Shown in pieces: positions 7,657-16,613 of a DNA stretch of 40,492 nt. The stretch is taken from positions 1 to 40,492 of the forward strand of contig CABUUK010000013.1 of NCBI GenBank assembly GCA_902494765.1. Reading direction: 5' to 3'. The position numbers and the translations under genes are program-made. The notes below the pieces were generated by a model. The model had not been told where the DNA came from. It was given only the letters and a program-made list of their open reading frames with translations, and did no database searches. The stretch's first letter is position 1. The number at the start of each line of letters is the position of its first letter. The DNA is from an uncultured Collinsella sp. Lineage in GTDB: Bacteria; Actinomycetota; Coriobacteriia; Coriobacteriales; Coriobacteriaceae.

Positions 7657-8421
7657 ATGGCTGGAAGACGCGAAAAACTGCGCCGCGTTGGGATCATCCC
7701 CGAATATCGCGGCTTTACCCCCGATGGCCTTGCCAGCGGAGACGCTATCGATATGACGGTCGATGAGCTCGAAGTACTGCGCCTGTGCGATCTGGAGGGC
7801 CTCAATCAGGAGGCCGTCGCCCTGCACATGGGCATCGCCCGCGCCACGGTGGCGGCAATCAGCAGCCGCGCGCATCGCAAGGTGGCAAACGCGTTGGTCA
7901 ATGGACGAGCGATTGTCATCGAGGGCGGTAATATCGCATACTCCCCCATCACCACGACGACGGCCGCATGGCCAGCAAAGGAGGTCGGCACCATGAGGGT
8001 GGCAACGACGTACGACAACGGCAACATCTTTATGCACTTTGGCCGCAGCGAGCAGTTCAAGATCTACGACATCCAAGATGGCAAGGTGCTCAACGAGCAA
8101 GTCGTAGGCACCGGCGGCACCGGTCACGGCGCCCTGGCGGGTCTGCTTGCCAACGGTGGCGTTGACACGCTCATCTGCGGCGGTATCGGCGGCGGCGCCA
8201 TCAACGCGCTCACCCAGGCTGGCATCACGGTCTATGCGGGCGCCCAGGGCAGCTGCGATGCCTGCGTCGAGGCCCTCATTGCCGGCACGCTCGCTCAGAC
8301 CGGCGAGGCCACCTGCGACTGCCATGGTCACGACCACGAGCACACCCGCGAGCATGGCGAGTCCTGCGGCTGCCACGGCCATCACGAGCACGAGGGCCAC
8401 GAGGGCTGCAGCTGCCACTAA
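7657..8421 (+). CDS. DUF134 HTH regulator fused to NifX/NifB-type cofactor-binding domain with Cys/His tail
   Basis: The 254-residue product has three parts. Residues 1-105 are a DUF134 domain with a sigma-70 region 4-like helix-turn-helix (TVDELEVLRLCDLEGLNQEAVA then GIARATVAAISSRAHRKV). Residues 113-212 are a dinitrogenase iron-molybdenum cofactor-type domain (MRVATTYDNGNIFMHFGRSE, ICGGIGGGAINAL, GSCDAC). Residues 220-254 are a metal-binding tail with 6 Cys and 11 His. The start ATG follows TTGGAGAG. A strong internal Shine-Dalgarno (7977-7985) precedes Met113 (7993), so the second domain could also be made alone. No nif genes are present, so nitrogen fixation is not implied; a metal or Fe-S sensing role is inferred. 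Palindromes around the promoter suggest autoregulation. Confidence 0.92.
   Translation: MAGRREKLRRVGIIPEYRGFTPDGLASGDAIDMTVDELEVLRLCDLEGLNQEAVALHMGIARATVAAISSRAHRKVANALVNGRAIVIEGGNIAYSPITTTTAAWPAKEVGTMRVATTYDNGNIFMHFGRSEQFKIYDIQDGKVLNEQVVGTGGTGHGALAGLLANGGVDTLICGGIGGGAINALTQAGITVYAGAQGSCDACVEALIAGTLAQTGEATCDCHGHDHEHTREHGESCGCHGHHEHEGHEGCSCH
7977..7985 (+). promoter_or_regulatory. Internal ribosome binding site for the NifX-type domain
   Basis: AAAGGAGGT is a near-perfect anti-16S match. It lies 7 nt before the in-frame ATG at 7993, which is exactly where the cofactor-binding domain begins. Confidence 0.6.
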
Positions 8422-8477
8422 CGACAAGCACCTCGTCGAGAACGCGCTTCCACGCGTGCGACAACCAGCGAACAAAC

Positions 8478-8521
8478 GGCGAAGGCCACCTGAAATACCA
8501 TCCAGGCAGGCGGCCTTCGCC
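8478..8521. terminator. Hairpin between convergent DUF134-NifX and ffh genes
   Basis: GGCGAAGGCC (8478-8487) and GGCCTTCGCC (8512-8521) form a perfect 10-bp stem, with further CCTG/CAGG pairing inside. On the minus strand it is followed by GTTTGTT, favouring termination of ffh; plus-strand transcripts may also stop there. Confidence 0.7.
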
Positions 8522-8541
8522 ATACACGACTCAACTAGTCG

Positions 8542-10017
8542 TTACTTCTTGTTGCGCATCTGCGCTTCCATCTGGCGCAGCAGGTCCATATCGGACTTGG
8601 GGCCGCCCGTTCCCAGGCCGCCCATGCCGCCCAGCCCCATGGCATCCAGACCGGGAATATTGGGCATGCGCATCTTTTTGCCCTTCTTACCCTTCTTGCC
8701 CTTCTTGCCGCCGGCCTGCGCCTGATTGGCCATCGTGCGCATGCGGCCCATCATCTTATTCATCTCGCCCCACTGCTTCATAAGGCTATTGACCTCGGTG
8801 GGGGTCACACCGGCGCCCTTGGCAATGCGGGCACGGCGCTGGCCGTTGATGATGGAGGGGCGAAGGCGCTCCTCCTTGGTCATCGACATGATGATGGCCT
8901 CGTTCTTATCGAAGATACCTTCGTCCAGGTTACCACCCATCTGGTTAAGCGCACGCTGGCCACCGGGGAGCATGCCCAGAATGCCCTTCATGCCGCCCAT
9001 CTTCTTGACGGCCTTCATCTGGTCGAGCATGTCGTTCATGGTAAAGCCCTCGCGCAGCATGCGCTCGGCGGCCTCGAGCTGCTCGGCGTCGGCCGCCTCC
9101 TGGGCCTTCTCGATAATGCCGACAACGTCGCCCATACCCAGAATGCGCTTGGCCATACGATCGGGGTAGAACGGCTCCAGCGAATCGGGCTTCTCGCCCA
9201 TGCTCACAAACTTGATGGGCTTGCCGGTCACCTGGCGCACGGAAAGCGCGCCGCCGCCACGGGCGTCGCCGTCGAGCTTAGAGATAATCACGCCGTCAAA
9301 GTCGGTGCGCTCGGCGAAGGTCGAGACGACGTTGACGATATCCTGACCGGTCATGGCATCGACGACCATCAGCACCTGATCGGGCTTGACGGCCTTCTTG
9401 ATGTCCACGGCCTCCTGCATCATCTGCTCATCGATCTGAAGACGTCCGGCGGTATCGACGATGACCACGTCGCGCAGGTGGTCGACGGCCTCCTGGATGG
9501 CGCCCTTGGCGATATCGACCGGGTGCGCACCGTCGCCGCGGAAGACCGGTACGCCGATCTCGCCACCGAGCGTGGCCAGCTGGTCGGCAGCAGCGGGACG
9601 GTAGACGTCGCACGCGGCGAGCAACGGCGAGCGGCCCTGCTTCTTGAGCAGGTAGGCCAGCTTTACGGCAGCCGTGGTCTTACCGGAGCCCTGCAGACCC
9701 ACAAGCATGATGACATTGGGAATGCGGTTGCTAAAGACGAGCTTGCTCTCGGTTGAGCCAAGCATCTCGGTGAGCTCATCGAGCACGATCTTGACGACGT
9801 TTTGCGCCGGCGACAGCGACTCCATGACCTCGGCGGTCATGCAGCGCTCCTTGGTCTTGGCGACGAACTCCTTGACGACCTTAAAGTTGACGTCGGCCTC
9901 GAGCAGCGCCATGCGAATATCGCGCATGGCCGAAGTAATATCGGCCTCGGTCAGCTTGCCCTTGCCGCGCAGGCGGTCAAATGTGTCGTTGAGGCGATCG
10001 CTCAGGGAATCAAACAC
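8542..10017 (-). CDS. ffh: Signal recognition particle protein Ffh
   Basis: SRP54-type GTPase that binds signal sequences and the SRP RNA, and delivers ribosomes to FtsY at the membrane. The 491-residue product has an N domain (1-90), a G domain with GLQGSGKT at 107-114, DTAGRL, and TKLDGDARGG, and a Met-rich M domain ending in a Gly- and Lys-rich tail (KKGKKGKKGKKMRMPNIPG). The start is GTG at 10017 with AAGGAG 7 nt upstream; the ftsY stop is 10 nt before it. It is the last gene of the long block and is followed by a terminator hairpin. Confidence 0.97.
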   Translation of the reverse strand: MFDSLSDRLNDTFDRLRGKGKLTEADITSAMRDIRMALLEADVNFKVVKEFVAKTKERCMTAEVMESLSPAQNVVKIVLDELTEMLGSTESKLVFSNRIPNVIMLVGLQGSGKTTAAVKLAYLLKKQGRSPLLAACDVYRPAAADQLATLGGEIGVPVFRGDGAHPVDIAKGAIQEAVDHLRDVVIVDTAGRLQIDEQMMQEAVDIKKAVKPDQVLMVVDAMTGQDIVNVVSTFAERTDFDGVIISKLDGDARGGGALSVRQVTGKPIKFVSMGEKPDSLEPFYPDRMAKRILGMGDVVGIIEKAQEAADAEQLEAAERMLREGFTMNDMLDQMKAVKKMGGMKGILGMLPGGQRALNQMGGNLDEGIFDKNEAIIMSMTKEERLRPSIINGQRRARIAKGAGVTPTEVNSLMKQWGEMNKMMGRMRTMANQAQAGGKKGKKGKKGKKMRMPNIPGLDAMGLGGMGGLGTGGPKSDMDLLRQMEAQMRNKK

Positions 10018-10027
10018 TAGTCACTCC

Positions 10028-10945
10028 TTAATTGGACTCGCCCACCAGGGCGCGGCAGAAATCTTTGGCATTGAACTCCTGCAGATCATCGACCTGCTCG
10101 CCCACGCCCACGCGCAGGATCGGGAGCTTGAGTTTCTCGGCCACGGCCATGGCGATACCGCCCTTAGCCGTGCCGTCGAGCTTAGTCATGATAATACCGT
10201 CCAGGCCCAGCGCCTCGTTAAACTCGAGCGCCTGGTTCAGACCGTTTTGGCCCGTCGCGGCGTCGATCACAAGCACGACCGAAACCGGCATGGGACCGGC
10301 GGCCATATTGGCGGCGCGCTTACGCGTCACGTTAACCACCTTGGCAAGCTCGCGCATGAGCTCAGGGCTCGTGTGCAGACGGCCGGCGGTATCGATAAGC
10401 ACCAGGTCGCTGCCGCGCTTGTCGGCCTCGTCGAGCACGTCGTAGCAAACACTTGCCGGGTCGGAGCCGCGGTCGCGCTTGATGACGGGGACGCCAGCGC
10501 GCTGGCCCCACACATCGAGCTGCTCGATAGCGGCAGCACGGAAGGTATCGGCCGAACCGATCACGACGTTCTTGCCGCGGGCGGCCATGGCGCTCGCGAT
10601 CTTACCGACCGTCGTGGTCTTGCCGGCACCGTTAATGCCCACAAACAGCACGCAGCTCGGCGTATCGGAAAACGGATCGCGCTCGATGGGCACAAAGTGC
10701 TGCTCGAGCTGCTCGGCCAGGGCACGGCGAAGCTGCGGAGCGGTCTTGAGGTTCTTCTTGGCCGCGGCATCGCGCAGGTCATCGGAGACCTTGATAGCGA
10801 CCTCGGCGCCCATGTCACCCATGACGAGGGTGTCCTCCAGGTCCTCCCAAAAATCCTCGTCGACCTCGCCGCCAAAGTAGAAGACCTCGTTGAGGGCCTC
10901 GCGGCTGCGCTCAAGTCCGCGCGAGAGAGCATCGAAGAATCCCAT
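10028..10945 (-). CDS. ftsY: SRP receptor FtsY
   Basis: GTPase partner of Ffh at the inner membrane. The 305-residue product lacks the long acidic A domain found in E. coli, as is usual outside Proteobacteria. G-domain motifs are GINGAGKT (103-110), DTAGRLHTSPELM, and TKLDGTAKGG, followed by VGVGEQVDDLQEF. The ATG overlaps the smc stop by one base (TAATG), so translation is probably coupled to smc; ffh follows after 10 nt. Confidence 0.97.
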   Translation of the reverse strand: MGFFDALSRGLERSREALNEVFYFGGEVDEDFWEDLEDTLVMGDMGAEVAIKVSDDLRDAAAKKNLKTAPQLRRALAEQLEQHFVPIERDPFSDTPSCVLFVGINGAGKTTTVGKIASAMAARGKNVVIGSADTFRAAAIEQLDVWGQRAGVPVIKRDRGSDPASVCYDVLDEADKRGSDLVLIDTAGRLHTSPELMRELAKVVNVTRKRAANMAAGPMPVSVVLVIDAATGQNGLNQALEFNEALGLDGIIMTKLDGTAKGGIAMAVAEKLKLPILRVGVGEQVDDLQEFNAKDFCRALVGESN

Positions 10946-13900
10946 TATGCATTCACGACCTTTCCGGTTTCGCGATCGAGTTTTTGCGAGACGACGCGAC
11001 TGACGCCGTCGGCTTGCATCGAGACGCCGTAGAGGACGTCAGCGTCCTCCATAGTACGGCGCTGATGCGAGATAACCAAGAGCTGCGTATCGGAACGCAA
11101 CACGTCGAGTGCGCCGATGAGCTTGGACAGGTTGGCGTCATCGAGTGCCGCCTCGACCTCGTCCAGCACATAGAACGGCACCGTGCGCGTGCGGTACACA
11201 GCAAAGAGCAGGGCGAGCGCCGTCAGGCTCTTCTCGCCGCCCGACATGAGCATCATCTTGGTGATGCGCTTGCCGCGCGGCTGCGCCACGACCTCGATAC
11301 CCGTCTCGGCAGGATGCTCGGGATCGGTCATCTCCAGATGAGCCTGACCGCCCGGGAAGAGCATGGCGAAGATCTCGCGGAAGTTCGCATCGACCTTCTC
11401 AAACGTCACCAGGAACGCCTTGCGCATCTTACGGTCGATAGCCACGGTGATCTTGGTGAGCGCCTTGCGCGCGCTCTCCAGATCGGCCAGCTGCTCCTCG
11501 ATGTAATCGGCGCGGCGCTTGAGCTGCTCGTACTCCTCCATGGCAACTTGGTTAACGGGACCAAGGTTGTTGATCTGGCGCACAAGCTGGTTGAGTTCGC
11601 GCTCGGCGGCATCGCGGTCCGTGGGCGCCGGAAGCATGAGCGCTTCCTCGAGTACCGTGGTGCCATCGGCGGTAATGGCCTTAATGGCGGCCTCTACCTG
11701 CACCTCGAGCTTGCCACGCGCGACCTTGAACTCGTTTTGCGCGGCGGAGGCGGTATCGACTCGCTCCTTAGCGCGGGCAACCTCTGCCTTGGCATCCTCG
11801 ATGGTCTTCTTGAGCGAAGCGGAGTCCGCCTCCTCCAGAGAGGCCTGGTCACGCAGGCGCGCTGCCCAATCCGACGCGCGTTCCAACAGGGCAGAATAGC
11901 GTTCGTGCATGGGGTCGACGCGCAGGCGCAGCAGCTCGAGCGAGCGCGAAGCCTGGCGTGTTCCGCGGATACGACGGTCGATGCCCTCAAGACGATGCTC
12001 AAGGTCGGGCACGCGGCCCTTCAGCGAACGCAGGCGCTCGCTCGTCTGGGCCAGGCGCACCTTGGCATCGGCGAGCTTACCGGCGGCCTCGGAATCGTCA
12101 CGGCGAACGCGATCGAGCTCATCGTTGGCCTCGGCAATCTGGAGACCCAGGTCGCTTGCCTGTGCACGCGCCTCGTCACGCGAACGGGTGAGCTCGTCAA
12201 CGCGCGGGCGCGCGGCACGAACGGCCTCGGCAGCCTGCTCGCGGCGCTTGGAGATGCGCACGCGCTCGACCTCGGCATTGTTGGCGCTTTGCTCCAAGCG
12301 GCCGATCTCGGAGAGCAGCGAGCGGCGCTCGCCCTCAAGACGGGCGATCTCACCGGCGGCATCGCCCTCGGCGGCACGGGCCTCCTCGACGGCAACGTTG
12401 GCCTCGACGACCTGATCCGACACATGCTCAAACACGGCAGCCAGATCGGGCTCAAGCCCCTCCAGCTCGCGAATGCGACGCTTACGCTCCAGAGCACCCG
12501 ACGCCTCGCCGGCATCGAGGCCCACACGCACCAGGCCGCCACAGCTTACGCGGGCGCCATCGGGAGTCACATAGGTCACACCGTCAACGACAGGCGCAGC
12601 CAGCGCGGCAGCCAAGTCATCGACCACGTAATAGCCGCCGAGCAGCGCCTCGACGACGGGTCCGTAGCCTGCACGCACGGACAGACGATCAACCAGACGG
12701 GTACCGGCAGCGCCCTCAGCGGCGGTAGAGCCGCTCACGCCGCGCGTCACCAGCAGTGCTTCGCCCGAGGCCTTCTTTTGGTCCAGAGCCGCACGACCGG
12801 CACGCTCAAGCGTGGCGGCGTCATCAAACAGCAGCGCATCGATATCGCCGGCGAGCAATTGCTCAACCAGGCCCTCAAGCTCGCGCGGGGCCTCCAGCAC
12901 GTCGCCCAGACGACCCAAGACATCGTCGCCCAGCGCACCCACCAGACGGCTCACGAGCGGCGAGCTGTCGGCCATGCGGGCATCGAGTTTCTTTTGGCTG
13001 GCAAGCTCCGAGCGCACCTCGGACAGCTTGTTGCGCGCCTCACTCTCACGATTACGCAAGTCCTTCAGGGCTGCACGGGCGACCTCGGTGGCCTCACGCG
13101 CATCGGCCTGGGCCTGGCGCGCTTCCTCAAGAGCACCCTCAAGCTCCTCTGCGCGGTTGCGACGGCTCTCGAGCGAGGCCGTGACCTCCTCGAGCTGCTC
13201 GTCAATCTGCTCCAGGCGCGAGGCATACATGTTGTCCTCGACCTCGGCATTGCTCAGCGAGTCCTTCACCTTGGCGAGCTCGAGCGCGGCGTTGTCGGCC
13301 ACGCGCTGCACATCGCGTTGCTCACGCGTAAGCTGCGAAATCTGATTGTCGAGCGCCACGCGCCGCTCGTGGAGCTCTGCGGCGGCAGGACCAGCGGCGT
13401 CAACGTCCTCCTGGGCCTGCATGTGCGCGCCGGTCACTTCCTCAAGCTGCGCACGCGCGTCCTCGAGCTCCTCGACCACGCGACGACGCTGATGCTCGGA
13501 GCTCGAAATCTGCCCGCGCATGTCAGACAGGCGCGACACCATGTTGTGGCCCTTTTCCTCGAGCAGGCGCATGTCGGAGTTAATGCGGCCGACCACATCT
13601 TGCATATGGCGGCGCTGCTCGCCCAGATCGCCCACAAACAGGCCCTTTTCCTCGAGCATGACCTGGAGCTTCTCGAGCTCGCGCTCCTTTTCGCCCATGC
13701 GGTACTGCGCAAGCTCCAGCTCGGCGGCACCTTCCTTGGAGCGGCTCTCCAGGTCGTTCCACTGCGACTGCAGCGAACGCAGCTCGTCGACAGCCAGCAT
13801 CTGCGTAAGCTCGTTCGCGCGCGAGGACAACTCTTTGTACTTGCGCGCACGATCGACCTGACGCTCCAGCGGTCGCAGCTGACGGGCGATTTCCTTATTG

Positions 13901-14481
13901 ATGTCGCGGGCACGCGTCAGGTGCTCGTCCATCGACTTAATCTTTTTGAGCGCACGCTCCTTGCGGCGCTTGTGCTTGGAGATGCCGGCGGCCTCCTCGA
14001 TGAGGGCGCGGCGCTCCTCGGGGCGGCTCTGCAAAATGGCGTCGAGCTTGCCCTGGCTGATGATGGAATGCGTATCCTTGCCCAGGCCCGAATCGTGCAA
14101 GATGTCCTGAATGTCCATCAGGCGGCACGGGCTCGAGTTGATGAGGTACTCGCTTTCGCCCGAGCGATACATACGACGGGTGATGGCGACCTCGTCAAAA
14201 TCGACGGGCAGCATATGGTCCGAGTTATCGAGCACCAGCGTGACCTCGGCGACACCCACCGGCTTGCGCGCTGACGAGCCCGAGAAGATGACATCCTCCA
14301 TGGCCTGGCCGCGCAGCTGCTTGGCGCTCTGCTCGCCCAGGACCCACAGAATCGAGTCGGAGATGTTCGATTTTCCCGAGCCGTTGGGACCGACGATGAC
14401 GGTCAGGCCCGGCTCAAACGTCATATGGGCGCGGTCGGCAAACGACTTGAACCCTTTGAGCGTGAGGGACTTGAGATACAC
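10945..14481 (-). CDS. smc: Chromosome segregation protein SMC
   Basis: Condensin ATPase that organises and segregates the chromosome. The 1178-residue product has Walker A GPNGSGKSN at 31-39, long coiled coils rich in Glu, Arg and Ala on both sides, a hinge at roughly 505-665 (GALGDDVLGRLGDVLEAP and VDGVTYVTPDGARVSCGG), the ABC signature LMSGGEKSLTALALL near residue 1080, and Walker B VPFYVLDEVEAALDD. Length is normal. The start is GTG at 14481, preceded by GCGAGGAACC, 10 nt after the rnc stop. The rnc-smc-ftsY-ffh order is widely conserved in Gram-positive bacteria. I see no scpA or scpB here. Confidence 0.97.
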   Translation of the reverse strand: MYLKSLTLKGFKSFADRAHMTFEPGLTVIVGPNGSGKSNISDSILWVLGEQSAKQLRGQAMEDVIFSGSSARKPVGVAEVTLVLDNSDHMLPVDFDEVAITRRMYRSGESEYLINSSPCRLMDIQDILHDSGLGKDTHSIISQGKLDAILQSRPEERRALIEEAAGISKHKRRKERALKKIKSMDEHLTRARDINKEIARQLRPLERQVDRARKYKELSSRANELTQMLAVDELRSLQSQWNDLESRSKEGAAELELAQYRMGEKERELEKLQVMLEEKGLFVGDLGEQRRHMQDVVGRINSDMRLLEEKGHNMVSRLSDMRGQISSSEHQRRRVVEELEDARAQLEEVTGAHMQAQEDVDAAGPAAAELHERRVALDNQISQLTREQRDVQRVADNAALELAKVKDSLSNAEVEDNMYASRLEQIDEQLEEVTASLESRRNRAEELEGALEEARQAQADAREATEVARAALKDLRNRESEARNKLSEVRSELASQKKLDARMADSSPLVSRLVGALGDDVLGRLGDVLEAPRELEGLVEQLLAGDIDALLFDDAATLERAGRAALDQKKASGEALLVTRGVSGSTAAEGAAGTRLVDRLSVRAGYGPVVEALLGGYYVVDDLAAALAAPVVDGVTYVTPDGARVSCGGLVRVGLDAGEASGALERKRRIRELEGLEPDLAAVFEHVSDQVVEANVAVEEARAAEGDAAGEIARLEGERRSLLSEIGRLEQSANNAEVERVRISKRREQAAEAVRAARPRVDELTRSRDEARAQASDLGLQIAEANDELDRVRRDDSEAAGKLADAKVRLAQTSERLRSLKGRVPDLEHRLEGIDRRIRGTRQASRSLELLRLRVDPMHERYSALLERASDWAARLRDQASLEEADSASLKKTIEDAKAEVARAKERVDTASAAQNEFKVARGKLEVQVEAAIKAITADGTTVLEEALMLPAPTDRDAAERELNQLVRQINNLGPVNQVAMEEYEQLKRRADYIEEQLADLESARKALTKITVAIDRKMRKAFLVTFEKVDANFREIFAMLFPGGQAHLEMTDPEHPAETGIEVVAQPRGKRITKMMLMSGGEKSLTALALLFAVYRTRTVPFYVLDEVEAALDDANLSKLIGALDVLRSDTQLLVISHQRRTMEDADVLYGVSMQADGVSRVVSQKLDRETGKVVNA

Positions 14482-14491
14482 GGTTCCTCGC

Positions 14492-15217
14492 TTACACGTG
14501 CTTCTTGTTCAGAATCACGCCGTTGGTGGTGTAACCCATGCGGTCGAGCGCTTCGAGCGCGGCGGCTCCCTCGGCTTCCTTCTTTGAGGAGCCGGAGCCG
14601 CGACCCTGGCGAATACCGTCGATGAGCACCACGGCGGTAAAGGTGGGCGCATGCGCGGGACCTTCGGAGCCGACCAGCTTATACGCGGGAGGCTCGTGGC
14701 CGTCTGCCTGCACGCACTCCTGCAAAAACGACTTGGGGTTCGCAGGATGCTCGGCACGCTCGGAAGCCAAATGCGGCTTAAGCGTACGGTGAATGAACTC
14801 CGCCGCGGCATCCCAGCCGGCATCCAGGTACAGCGCGCCCACGAGCGACTCATAGACGTTCTCGAGGGCCGAATGCAGGCCGCGCGCACCGGTACCGGTC
14901 TCGGAGGCACCAAAGATGATGATGTCGTCGATGCCCAGCTCGTGAGAAACCTCGGACAGCGTAGCGCCCGAGACAAGCGACACCTTCAGGCGCGTGAGCT
15001 TGCCCTCGTCAAACTCCGGATAGGACTCAAACAGGGAGCGTGCGACCACAGCGCCCAAAATGGAATCGCCCAAGAACTCAAGGCGCTCATAGCTGGCAGA
15101 AACCGGCTGGCCCTCGACTGCCGAGGGATGCGTAAGGGCCGCGCGCAGCAGCACCTTATTATTGAATTCGTGGCCCAGAATTTCCTGGGCGCGCGTAAGT
15201 CGTTCAGACAAAGCCAA
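14492..15217 (-). CDS. rnc: Ribonuclease III
   Basis: Double-strand-specific endonuclease that processes rRNA precursors and regulatory RNA duplexes. The 241-residue product carries the signature ERLEFLGDS at 44-52, a second acidic set in ALENVYESLVGALYLDAG, and a C-terminal double-stranded RNA-binding domain (PKSFLQECVQADGHEPPAYK and GSGSSKKEAEGAAALEAL). The start is probably TTG at 15217, three bases after the acpP stop, with GGAGG about 8 nt upstream within the end of acpP. Coupling with acpP is likely. Confidence 0.95.
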   Translation of the reverse strand: MALSERLTRAQEILGHEFNNKVLLRAALTHPSAVEGQPVSASYERLEFLGDSILGAVVARSLFESYPEFDEGKLTRLKVSLVSGATLSEVSHELGIDDIIIFGASETGTGARGLHSALENVYESLVGALYLDAGWDAAAEFIHRTLKPHLASERAEHPANPKSFLQECVQADGHEPPAYKLVGSEGPAHAPTFTAVVLIDGIRQGRGSGSSKKEAEGAAALEALDRMGYTTNGVILNKKHV

Positions 15218-15220
15218 GAC

Positions 15221-15463
15221 CTAGGCCTCCCTGGCGTTTTCGATAGCGTCGACGGCGTCGGCGACAGAGTTGAGCGAGAGCAGGGTCTCGTCATCGATCT
15301 CGAGGTTGAACTCGTCCTCGATAGCCGTAACCAGCTGCAGGCGCTCGAGCGAGTTGGCATCGAGGTCGTCAAAGGTGGTCTCATCGCTAATTTCGGCAAC
15401 ATCGACGCCCAGAACGTCAGCAGCGACCTCGGCGATCTTGTCGAAGATTTCGGAGCGGTCCAT
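15221..15463 (-). CDS. acpP: Acyl carrier protein
   Basis: Small acidic 80-residue protein that carries growing acyl chains on a phosphopantetheine arm. The fold is visible in MDRSEIFDKIAEVAADVLGV and FDDLDANSLERLQLVTAIED. The attachment Ser is residue 38; the usual Asp-Ser-Leu is here Asn-Ser-Leu. The ATG at 15463 follows AGAGGAAG by 6 nt; the open frame upstream is not coding. It lies between plsX, which uses acyl-ACP, and rnc. A perfect palindrome sits in the gap to plsX. Confidence 0.95.
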   Translation of the reverse strand: MDRSEIFDKIAEVAADVLGVDVAEISDETTFDDLDANSLERLQLVTAIEDEFNLEIDDETLLSLNSVADAVDAIENAREA

Positions 15464-15500
15464 AGCGCTTCCTCTCATAATGCATGAATACCAAAAGAAT

Positions 15501-15520
15501 GGTACCGCCCGGGCGGTACC
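15501..15520. promoter_or_regulatory. Perfect 20-bp palindrome upstream of acpP
   Basis: GGTACCGCCC-GGGCGGTACC is self-complementary over 20 bp. In the minus-strand RNA it would fold into a GC-rich stem followed by ATTCTTTT, which is terminator-like. It lies 38 nt before the acpP start and could be an operator, a partial terminator or an RNA-stabilising hairpin. Confidence 0.7.
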
Positions 15521-15577
15521 AAGACACGTTTCTGATTCTACCCCACGACGCACGCCCCGAGGCGCATAACGCCGCTG

Positions 15578-16597
15578 TTATAAAACGATACCGTCCATAG
15601 AGTTGGCGACATTCTCGACCAGCCCGGCGCGCACGGCTTCTGCCGCCGCGAGCGTACCGTTTTTAACAGCTTCGACCGAGGTGGCGCCATGCCCGATCAG
15701 GACCACACCGCGCAGGCCCAAAAGAATCGCGCCACCCTTGGCGTCGCCCGAAAGCTTGGCCTTTATCTCGCGCATCTGCTTTTTAATGAGCAGCGCGGCG
15801 ATCTTGGTGCCAAGCGAAGACATAAAGACGCCCTTGAGCTCCTGCAGCAAAAACTTGGCAGCACCCTCGGTGGCCTTGAGCGCAATATTGCCCGACATGC
15901 CATCGGCAACGACGACATCGAAGTTACCAGAGGTGATGTCCGTTCCCTCGCAGTTACCAACAAAGCCGGGAACGGCGGCTTTCATGGCCGGGAAGCAGGC
16001 CTTGGTAAAGTTGGAGCCCTTCTCGTCCTCGGTGCCGTTTGCAAGCAGGCCCACGCGGGGATGCTCGATGCCCAGGACGACGCGGGCATAGGCGCTACCC
16101 ATCTGGGCAAAACGCACCATGTCATCGACCTCAACATCGGGGTTGGCGCCCATATCGCACAGCACCGTCAGACCGCCGGCGCGATTGGGCAGTGCATTGG
16201 TCAGACAGGGACGCACCGGCTGCTTCTTGCCTTCGGCCATATATCTAAACGGCGTGACGTAGGCGGTCGCAGCGGCGGTCATGGCGCCGGTGGAGCCGGC
16301 GGAAAAAAACGCGTCCGCATTTCCCTTCTTGATGGCGCGGCACGACAGCACGATCGAAGACTTGCGTTTAGTCATCACGGCGCGAATGGGATCGTCATCC
16401 ATGGCGATAACGTCGGGTGCCTCAAGGGCCTCAACACGTGCGTGGGAAGCAGCAAAGGGATTGACGATTTCGGCGGGGCCAGCTGCCAAGACCTCGATAT
16501 CGGGGTCAGCGGCAAGTGCAGCCTCGATACCATCGAGAACAACCTGAGGTTTCTCGTCTCCACCCACAACGTCTACACAAACGCGAACGTTACTCAT
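15578..16597 (-). CDS. plsX: Phosphate acyltransferase PlsX
   Basis: Peripheral membrane enzyme that converts acyl-ACP to acyl-phosphate for phospholipid synthesis. The 339-residue product has the N-terminal VCVDVVGGDEKP block, SAGSTGAMTAAA, GLLANGTEDEKGS, NCEGTDITSGNFDVVVADGMSGNIALK, and GVVLIGHGAT, all typical. The ATG at 16597 has AAGGAG 7 nt upstream; another ATG six bases earlier is too close to that site. It sits between rpmF and acpP, an arrangement common in bacteria. A terminator-like hairpin lies directly before its ribosome site. Confidence 0.96.
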   Translation of the reverse strand: MSNVRVCVDVVGGDEKPQVVLDGIEAALAADPDIEVLAAGPAEIVNPFAASHARVEALEAPDVIAMDDDPIRAVMTKRKSSIVLSCRAIKKGNADAFFSAGSTGAMTAAATAYVTPFRYMAEGKKQPVRPCLTNALPNRAGGLTVLCDMGANPDVEVDDMVRFAQMGSAYARVVLGIEHPRVGLLANGTEDEKGSNFTKACFPAMKAAVPGFVGNCEGTDITSGNFDVVVADGMSGNIALKATEGAAKFLLQELKGVFMSSLGTKIAALLIKKQMREIKAKLSGDAKGGAILLGLRGVVLIGHGATSVEAVKNGTLAAAEAVRAGLVENVANSMDGIVL

Positions 16598-16613
16598 ATA
16601 CATGCTCCTTATA

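Noticed and set aside
7657..8421. Evidence for nitrogen fixation from the NifX-type domain
   Set aside because: Such domains occur widely outside nif clusters, and no nitrogenase or cofactor gene is in the window.
10984..14274. 1096-codon open frame on the plus strand opposite smc
   Set aside because: It lies fully antisense to a clear SMC gene, has no family motif, and is the expected by-product of GC-rich codon bias.
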